Assembly: GCA_947095585.1 (NCBI GenBank)
Contig: OX352763.1
Location: forward strand, 108,045,908-108,109,907
Origin: Nephrocerus scutellatus
Taxonomy: Eukaryota; Arthropoda; Insecta; Diptera; Pipunculidae
Length of the DNA stretch: 64,000 nt
Reading direction: 5' to 3'
Shown in pieces: positions 48,401-57,400 of the stretch (the stretch's first letter is position 1; each line of letters opens with the position of its first letter). Under the pieces are notes generated by a model. It was not told the origin of the DNA. It searched no databases and saw only the letters and a list, made by a program, of their open reading frames with translations. The translations under genes were made by a program, and so were the position numbers.

Positions 48401-51400
48401 CTCTCTCCAACTCTTCCCCAATTGCCGTGCCTCCTCCTCAACTGTTCTGCGCCATGTATTTCTCGGACGACCCGTTCTTCTACCATCCTGAGATAACGGG
48501 TTCCATTGCATTGCGTAGTTTGCTATGGAACTGTCGCCTTTTCGGAGTGTATGACCAATCCACTGCCACTTCCGTCGTTGGATGGTTGTGCCTATTGGTT
48601 CCTGACCCGTTCTCTGGTAAAGATGTTCGTTAGAGATACGGTTAGGCCAGAAAACCCTTATGATGTTCCGTAGGCACCTATTTACAAATATTTGTAATCT
48701 TTTTGTGATAGTAGTGGTCATCCTTCCAAGTGCTGCACCCATACAACAGCACAGATTCAACATTTGAGCGGAACAGTCGCAGCTTGGTGTTTAAGCTGAT
48801 CGCATTGCTTCGCCATATCATGGACATCATTCCAAACACCGATTTTGCTTTGCCGATTCGGTTGGCAATGTCCTGTTCGGTTCCACCTTCGGTCGAGACA
48901 ATACTCCCAAGATATTGGAAACTCTCTACTCTCTCTACCGGCTGTCCAGCAATGTTAACATGAGTAACTGAGTTAGTGCCGAGGTTGATGATTTTGGTTT
49001 TGGCAGTATGAATCTTCAAACCCGCAACATTTGCCTCCCTCTCCACATTTGTTGTCATTTGGTGCAGCTCCATAATTCTATGTGAGAGTAAACAAACGTC
49101 GTCAGCGTAATCCAGATGTTTGAGTTGAGATGTAAGAGTCCAACGAATTCCTCCGTTTCCAGTAGATAAAGCTGCGCGAAGTACATCGCTAATCACCAAC
49201 AAAAAAAGTATCGGCGATAGAATGCAACCTTGTCGTACCCCACTTAGGATCTCGAATTCCTCTGACAGCTTTCCTCTATGCAGCACATGACATTTAGAGC
49301 CATCATAGGTTGCTTTAATAATAGCTATTAGTTTATCGGGTATACCTCTCCTGCGCAAGGCGAGCCAGATAAACTGTCTGTTGACACTGTCAAACGCCTT
49401 CTCAAAATCGATGAACAGCAGGTGCAGTGGTGACCGGAATTCAACGCACTGTTCAATAATGATCCGCAGGGTGTTTATGTGGTCTACACAGGAGGATCCA
49501 GTGCGGAAACCTGCTTGTTCGGCATCGAGTGTATCTTCCAGATGTTCCTTAATACGTTCAAGTACTACTTTGGCTATTACTTTTGCAACTGCAGGGAGAA
49601 CGAAAATGCCTCTCCAGTTTTCGCACTCCATAAGACTACCTTTTTTAGGGAGCTTGACAATCATTCCCTTCTTCCACTCTTCGGGGAAACTTTCTACCTC
49701 CCAAGCTCTCTCTACAAGAGGATATAAAAGCTCTGCTGATGTCGTTGGAGCTGCACGCAGAAGCTCTGCGGGTATACCATCTAGTCCTACCGACTTGTTG
49801 TTCTTTAGTGCGTTAATCGCGGTAGCGATCTCGTCTTTACTGGGAGTTGAGGTGCGAATTCGGGAAATTGTTACTTCCGGCATTTCCGCTTGATTTAGGT
49901 GCATATCGTTAGCAAATACACGATTAAGGACCGTAGAGAAATGCTCCTTCCATCGCTTGAGCTGATCCTCATCTGAAACGAGTACGGTACCATCTAGGCC
50001 TTTCACCGGATGTTGGCTAGAGCGGTGACCACCTGTCAGCTCTTTGGTGATTCTGTAAACGGTTCTGCTATCGCACCGGCTCGCTGCTTCCTCTGCTTCT
50101 GAGGCCAGGTTGTTAATATAGTTACGCTTGTCACGTCTTACACTACGCTGCACTTCTCTCATTTTTCTTCGATACATGGACTCTAGCTCGCTCCTCGCTA
50201 CTGCTGGGATATCTACAATACGAGCTTTAAGTAGTTTACGTTCTTCAATCCGCCTCCAGGTATCTTCGGTAAGCCACGTGCTGTGCCTTGCCTGGCTTCT
50301 ACCAACAATACTTTCCGCTCCAGATGTGAAAACATTTTTCACAGCCTTCCAATGTTCCTGGATGGTTGTCGGCAGTGAGCTGCTGATTGCTTCCACTCCT
50401 TGCGATAAATGATCCCTTAATTGTTGGCGTACTGAGGGGATCTTTAGCCGGTCGATGTTATACCTAGGCATTCGGATGATATTGCGGATTCTATGAACTG
50501 ATGCAGTACGTAACTGGACAGTAGCTACCATAAGGTGATGATCACGTACCATACCCATGTCGGCTCCTCGTCTGTTTCGGACGTCTAACAGACAGCTCCT
50601 AAAACGTCTGCTGATCGCCACATGGTCGATTTGGTTGGATGTTGATTGCCTGTCAGTTGACACCCAGCTGACCTTGTGGCAAGTCTTATGCTCAAACATG
50701 GTGCCTCCTATAACAAGGTTGTTGGTGTTGCAGAAATCAACAAATCTTTCACCATTGTCATTTCGTTCGCCGAGGCCGTGCTTCCCAATCACATGCTTGA
50801 GTCCTTCATTGTCGTTGCCAACCTTGGCATTCAAATCCCCCATCACGATGACGATATCTCCGTTCGGCGTTGCGTTGAATACTGCGTTTAGTTGATTGTA
50901 GAAGTTGTCCTTTTCATCCTCAGTCGAGGGATTCGTTGGGGCGTAGCACTGTATGATCGTGACGCGCCGTACTCTAGTCCGAAATCTGGCCGATATGATC
51001 CTATCACTATGCGGGTGCCAGGAAATTAGGCCTCTACGTGCTGTTGGCGTTAGCAGCAGACCCACTCCAGATTCACGAGTACTGCCGTAGGGTTTGCCAG
51101 AGTAGAGTAGCACAGTGTTACACGTTGGGGATTGGTACTCTCCCGCGTCGAACCATCTTACTTCACTCACTCCCAGTATGTCCAAATTATATCGAAGAAA
51201 CTCACGTTCCAGTTGAAGAAATCTGGCATTATGAGGTCCTTCACTTCCAGAGTCAAGGAGCGTCCTCACATTCCAGAAACCAATCTTAGTCCGGGTACAA
51301 TAGCCAAAAGTCGTCATTATTCGATCATTACTTATCCGAGGCGTTGTGTCAGTTTCAGTAGCGGGTATTTTTCGGTACCGCAGGGTGCTAGCCCACGTTA

Positions 51401-54400
51401 CCTAGACTAGAAACGCTAGACCGTTCGCACTTGCAGTTTTAGCCTACATGTATAAGGATTTATACACATAGTTGCCCGGGGACCACCACGAGGAGGTAGA
51501 GCAAGCACTACATCACGAACTTGATTGTTACGCTACTGGCCCAAACCAAGTTTTGAGCAGTCAGTAGTTTCCCGATCAATCGCAATGCAATGCAGAAAAA
51601 CCAACACGGGGTTTTTTTTCTGATAATCAAGTTAAAGAAGTCTTTACTTTATACCGATTGTATTAAAGCCTTTAGCCGTATGAACTTATCTCTGTTGGTT
51701 CTTAAGTTAGAAGCCTTAGATTTTGGTGGCTCACTATTATTATGGCTGAAATCTTAGCTATTTGGTTGTTCACAGAAAGTTCTTATTCGGAGATTTGTAT
51801 TTCAGGCCAATAAATGTCTCTTGTGGAGTACCTGAAGGATCTCATCTGGGCCCTGTTCTATTTTTGCTTTTTGTAAATGATTTACCGAAGATTGTAGAAT
51901 TTTGTTCATGTCTAATGTATGGAGATGATTTTAAATGTTTCGCTTGTATAAGTAATTTCGATGATTGTGAACGCTTTCAGATCGATTTAAGTAATTTTTC
52001 CAGTTGGTGTCATAAAAATGATCTTACCTTGAATATTACTAAGTGAGCTAATACTACTTTTTATGGAGTTAAATTTCCCATTTTGGCGGTTCTTTTAGTA
52101 ACTACATTCTTTAAAGAGTTAATCAGTTTAAGGATCTTGTAGTAATATTTGACAAGAGCCTTTCTTTTGACCAGAATATAAATTATGTTTGTACCAAAGC
52201 TATGAGTAGTTCTCCTTTAGGATTTCTAAAGCATAACTCTCTTGTTTTCAAAGATTCATACAACACCGTGAACAATTCTGATGGAAATATCTTTTTGATA
52301 TCTTTACCATTCAAAAACATTAATACTTTTGTCCTTCAAACACTTAGATACGTAGATAATATAATTTTTTTAAAGAACAACACACAAAGATGTATATTGT
52401 AGTCGATTAAATAGTTTTTCACATCGATGGAGATTGCTTCGAGGCTCATTTCAAACAGAGTTGCACACTTATGCTTAACTCCATCACATTAAGGCACTCT
52501 AACGCTTCCAAACAATGTTGGAAATTTCCGGCTAAACTCATAGCAAATGAATAATAAATCTCGCACCGTACGTCACGTACACAACGCACTCCGCATAAAT
52601 CTTTCCAATGTCCTTTGGGGCTCTAGCCGAACCAACCTTAGTTCAACTTAGTTACGACGAAAATTAATGTACAAAATACTCGCAGATGGTATAGCCAAAC
52701 TCACCCCCAACAGATTCCGTGGAACGTAGCCCTCTTCGCCAGTGGCATTCTTTGCCCACCACCATTCACGCTCGGCATCGTCTCCCTTTCGCAATATCGT
52801 CAATCGATCATTGACAGCGAAACTTAACTCATCGGATTGTTGGGCATCGTACGAGAATACAGCGCACACTTCACCGCTATGAAGTATGCCAAGTTTTTCT
52901 TGAATACCTGCATCATGGTCAAAGGGAGAAAGGGGTTTGGTTAGTTAATGCAGATGGGACTATATAATGCCTTTGAAGTTTACTTACTGTACAAATACTC
53001 GGAACATCCGTCAAAACCTTCTTCGTCCTCTTCGCATTTCTCTGCGGGTGTCTCGTGATCTGAGAGAGTCGCCGCAAACAGGCAGGCTCCGTTTTCAACG
53101 AGGAATTTCACCATCGTCAGATTATTACAACTGGCTGCGCAGTGCAATGGGGTCCAGCCGTCCGAATCTTGAGCATTGACATCGCAGCCGAATTCTACGA
53201 GGAATCTGTAAAGAGAGGGGAAAGTTTTAAGGTTAGCTGGTTGGATAATTATTTTCACTCTTTTTGATTTTAGGATTTCAAAATAGGTGCAAAATTTTCC
53301 TATCGATATTGTAGACAACTCGAAGATTTCCGGATTTCCAAGAATTGCGTCTTTGTGTCTTTGGAGATTTTGAGTCCATACACTGTTTTAAGTGTCTTAC
53401 GACTTATGACCACTCTGAAAAATGTTCATCGTAAGGACAAACCTTAAAACTAGCGATGGAATCAGCGAGGTAATGAAATCTGATGGAAATATATGAAGGG
53501 TTATCATTTTACGTTGGGTAGGACACAGCTGGAAGCTTCGAATTCAAAGTCTCCGATCTCCTTTAAGAAAGCTAGACTTTTTGGAGGTAAAATCTTTATG
53601 CGTAGTGACCTTGTTTATGGAAATATGCAAGATGAATAAGCAATGAAGGAATGTAAGGCCTTACCAAGGTAGGTGAGCAATTGCAAAAACTGGAGAGAAA
53701 TTTGACGCCAACGTAATTGTGTCTTTGGTGATTGCGAAACGTGTACAGAGAGTCTCAAGCTTATGCTAATAAAAGACTAGACTGTGAACGCGCTTTCGAC
53801 ATTGTGGGACCCAAAATGATGTGGTTGATTTTATCGAGTTATCGATGGAGGCAGGGAAGACAATAGAACATATTCTCTGCTTCTGTCCGGCATAAGTGTG
53901 CAGAAGGCATAAACACTTAAGTAAGCGCGGTTAATGAATAACTTTTCCGATTTCAAACGAGACATACTTTGATTTATAAAAAGCTCGGAATGGATCCTCT
54001 AAAAAATGTTAAGGTGTAAGATCCTGTGGTTACACAAAGGACCGGTACTGGTCTTATTGAGCAATTGCTGCCACCTCAACGTAGCCTAACCTAGGTCAGG
54101 GTTTCCAAGTAACCATAGCCCCAACGAAACATCCCCAAGTTGGCACTGAGAAAGAAAGTAAAACTTCCTCTCAGCAGTTACCCCTCTGCGAACTTCACGA
54201 ACACCCGCAGAACCAATCGACTTTGAAAATGCTGGTTCAGTGTGAGGACAAAGCTAACCATAGCAGCACATATCCAGCTCCAACCTTTTCCAGTACTAGG
54301 ATAGTTTCCAGGCTTTCCTATGCTTTCTTGCATTCTGTTTGTTTTGTATGGCTGGACTACTTAAAGTCTATCTGCAACAGCTAAGTTACCTTTCAATCTT

Positions 54401-57400
54401 TTCTACCTAGCATCATGCCGATCAAATCTAATAAGATGCAGCGGACCCTCATGCGGGGAAGATTTACCAGAACAATCCAACTAAACCGTCAAGACGGGCT
54501 AAGCGCTTTGTGGAAGAGAACAGTGGAAGTGGGACCAAGATCTCAAGCGACCAGGTCACGTCTTCCAGAATTTCTGACGAAATATCAAGTTCATTGGCAT
54601 GTGCGTTTTAAGCGGCTCTGTGTCATTCCATGTCGATTAAAGAAATAACAGAAGAAAAGAATAAGGGAGTAAAACTCAGCACGGCTCATCGGAAGCCTTC
54701 TCAGAATCTAATTGCGCTTCTGAAGGCTTGCTATGGAATATCAAATGACTGAGGTTCATTGTCAAGTCATTTTTTTAGAAAGACGTCTGTTGTTTATGTA
54801 AGTAACGTCTAAGAATATAAGTGGACTTTTTCACATGTCCGGTGTAGCAGCTGGGCTGGGCCAAGACTTTTAGAGGAAGAAGAGGAAGAGCATTTTGTCA
54901 GTGAATGTCTGGGCATCTTGCGGATGAGACATGTCATTAACAGACAGATTCTTGGTCTAATAATAATATTCGGCGTGACAGACCATTGTGGTCCAAGGCC
55001 TAGCTTCTCGCGACCATTTGTGTTGCGCATGTATATTTTGGGACACAAAATGGAAGGGACCTACAATTTAAGGCCGGATCCGAACGGCGAATTGAGAAGC
55101 TTCCCCGTGGCAAGTTATTACTTTCGGAACGTTTGCCCCCCATTCGCGAGAGGTGGGACACCGTGAAAAATACTTTGTTATAACTGGGATTCGAACCACG
55201 AACCTCCTGCTTAGTAAAAACCTCGAACATCGAGGACTTCCTGAGTTAATTAGCAACGCCCGTGGCTCTAAATGCTGCAGTATCTGCCATTGCGTAGGGT
55301 TTCTTTAGGGTTAATTGTAAGAGGCTAGAGTTAGGTAGTGGGTTACAGACAGATAAGGATGGATAAAAAGACTTCCTGAGATTTTTAAAGAAGCCATCCA
55401 TCGATTACTTAATATTACAACGGGAAAGTGAGACTTTGAAAACAAAGTGGCTATTGCTAAGCACACTATTATAACTGGTGCCTCTGAATTTAACACTAGA
55501 GTCCTGGCACATATAAAAAAGTGGAGAGTAAGTAGTTCTTGGGGTAAACAATTCCATCTACTTTACTGTGAGAATTTTCCGGAGCTTAGACAATGACTCA
55601 TTAAGCCAAGTCCTTTCTCTGAACAAGGAATCTTTAATAAGAAGCTAGTGGGCTTTCTCACGGGCCTTTGAAGATGTCTTGGGGTAAACAAATCCGTCTA
55701 TCTTACTGCGAGACTACTCCGGGGCATAAACAATCACTCATTAAGACATATTCATGTAAGAAATTCTAGAAGATAGTCAAGGGCCTTTAAAGATGTATAA
55801 GACTCCAGACGTCTATGGATCCTGTCTCCAGAGAAAAATATGCTTTCTCTTAATGATTTTGGCTCATAAGCTATGCTAAATCTTTCAAGCAAAACTTAAA
55901 ATGGCAAATCATCCACCCACCCGACACCCACAACTTACTTGACAATTTCAAAATGTCCCGCGCAGATAGCGTTATGTAAAGCTGTAATACCCTCATCATT
56001 TGCCGCACTTGGATTGGGCACTTGCATGGCGGTCTTCTTGACCAGTTCCAGTTCACCCTCCAAACTGGCATCAAGCAGCAAAGCCAGCGGATCAAAACTA
56101 ACTCTGCGCGCTAACTTGACTTTGCCATTCTTTTCTGTGTTAATTGTTGTCGAGTTGCGAAGACGTCGCTTGATTTCATCTGGAGATTTCTCATCGCTGA
56201 CGCTTACAGCTCGGTCAGTCTCATCGGACGTACTTGTCGACGAAGGGCTGTTGGCGGCATCTGTTGTAGTGACGTGATTTTGAGTAGCTGTTAGCTGCTC
56301 ATGAGTGTTGCTTGTCGTCGTTGCCATAGTCGGTGACATCGTCACTCCTACCGCTGCTGGCTTCAGTTCTGTCTGGTCGATCTCCGGAAAGAGAAACGCT
56401 GGAGGCATCTCAATTCTTCGGCTATTATACTGAACTGGTTTGATGCCGGAGGTGAGCGACTTGAGGCGCGGTTGCTCTGACAACGGTTGCTTACGAATTG
56501 TCAGAGGTTTCGCTTTGATGGGAAGATTATCGGTGGCATTCGCTGCGGCTAAAATGTTGGCATCAATTGGCTCCGAAATTGGTGCTTTATTGATGACGCT
56601 AACGACCGTCGGTGGAGCAATACTAGGTGTTGCTACTGATGCTGTTGTTGTTGTAGTTATTGTGGTTGTTGTTGCAGGATAAGCAGTCATCGTGGAACTA
56701 TCGGACGATCCAGTTGGCGACAGTTTACTCGGTTTCGGTGGCAATGCTGGACGTGGGATATCAGCGCAGGACACGGCCGAAACAATGCTCGGTGCGACTT
56801 TGTTTACTTTCGGACTGTGTGCCACGATTTTGGGAATCGAGCTGGTTACCGACGTTGGCGCTACACTGCTAATAGGCTTCCTCGGTGGGACAACAAGATT
56901 TCCCGATGGAATCTGATGCAAAGCTTTTGGCTTAATCGCCGGTCGTTCATTGTCCATTGTGCTGGTTGGCGTCGTGGTGTTTGTCGTTGTCGCCGTGGAA
57001 ACTGCTACGGCCACCGATTTGTTAACCGCTCCCAGGGGTATGCTGTGGACGGTGAGTTGTTGGGTAGCTGATTTCACTGACGAAACAACGATCATTTCAT
57101 TGCTCACCGATATCTCTCCAGCTTTTTCCGAGTCACACTCGTTGGAAGCTGGGTTCGTCGTCGTCGTCAGCATTGTGGTCATAGTGTTGTTGGTGGGCGA
57201 TGCAGCCGCCGTCTTCACGCTTAGCGCTGACGCTGGTGCTGAAATGCTTTTTGGAATCTTGCTGCTGTACGACATGGAAGCGCTAATTGTTGTGGTCGCC
57301 ATCGTTGCGGATGCCGTTGTGATATTGCCGGAACTCCTCACAGACGCAGAGACTGCGCTACATTCGATGGTGGAGGAATCTTTGTTCTTTTTGTGGTGGT

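Larger units (their letters stand above)
53206..55938 (-). other. ASPP intron between large exon and ankyrin exon
   Basis: A 2733-bp intron. It holds two small plus-strand zinc-finger remnants of I/LOA-like elements, one SINE and a 141-bp tandem duplication, listed separately. The rest is unassigned; the 77-codon ORF at 54415-54648 is not recognised. Confidence 0.8.

Noticed and set aside
49381..49893. 170-codon plus-strand ORF over RTE-B
   Set aside because: It is antisense to the well-supported RTE-B RT coding region and has no recognised domain.
52648..52704. TAA at 52648 as the true ASPP stop
   Set aside because: A consensus donor lies exactly at the conserved NLLG boundary and a remote exon supplies the conserved LYPR continuation. 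It is kept only as a possible retained-intron form.
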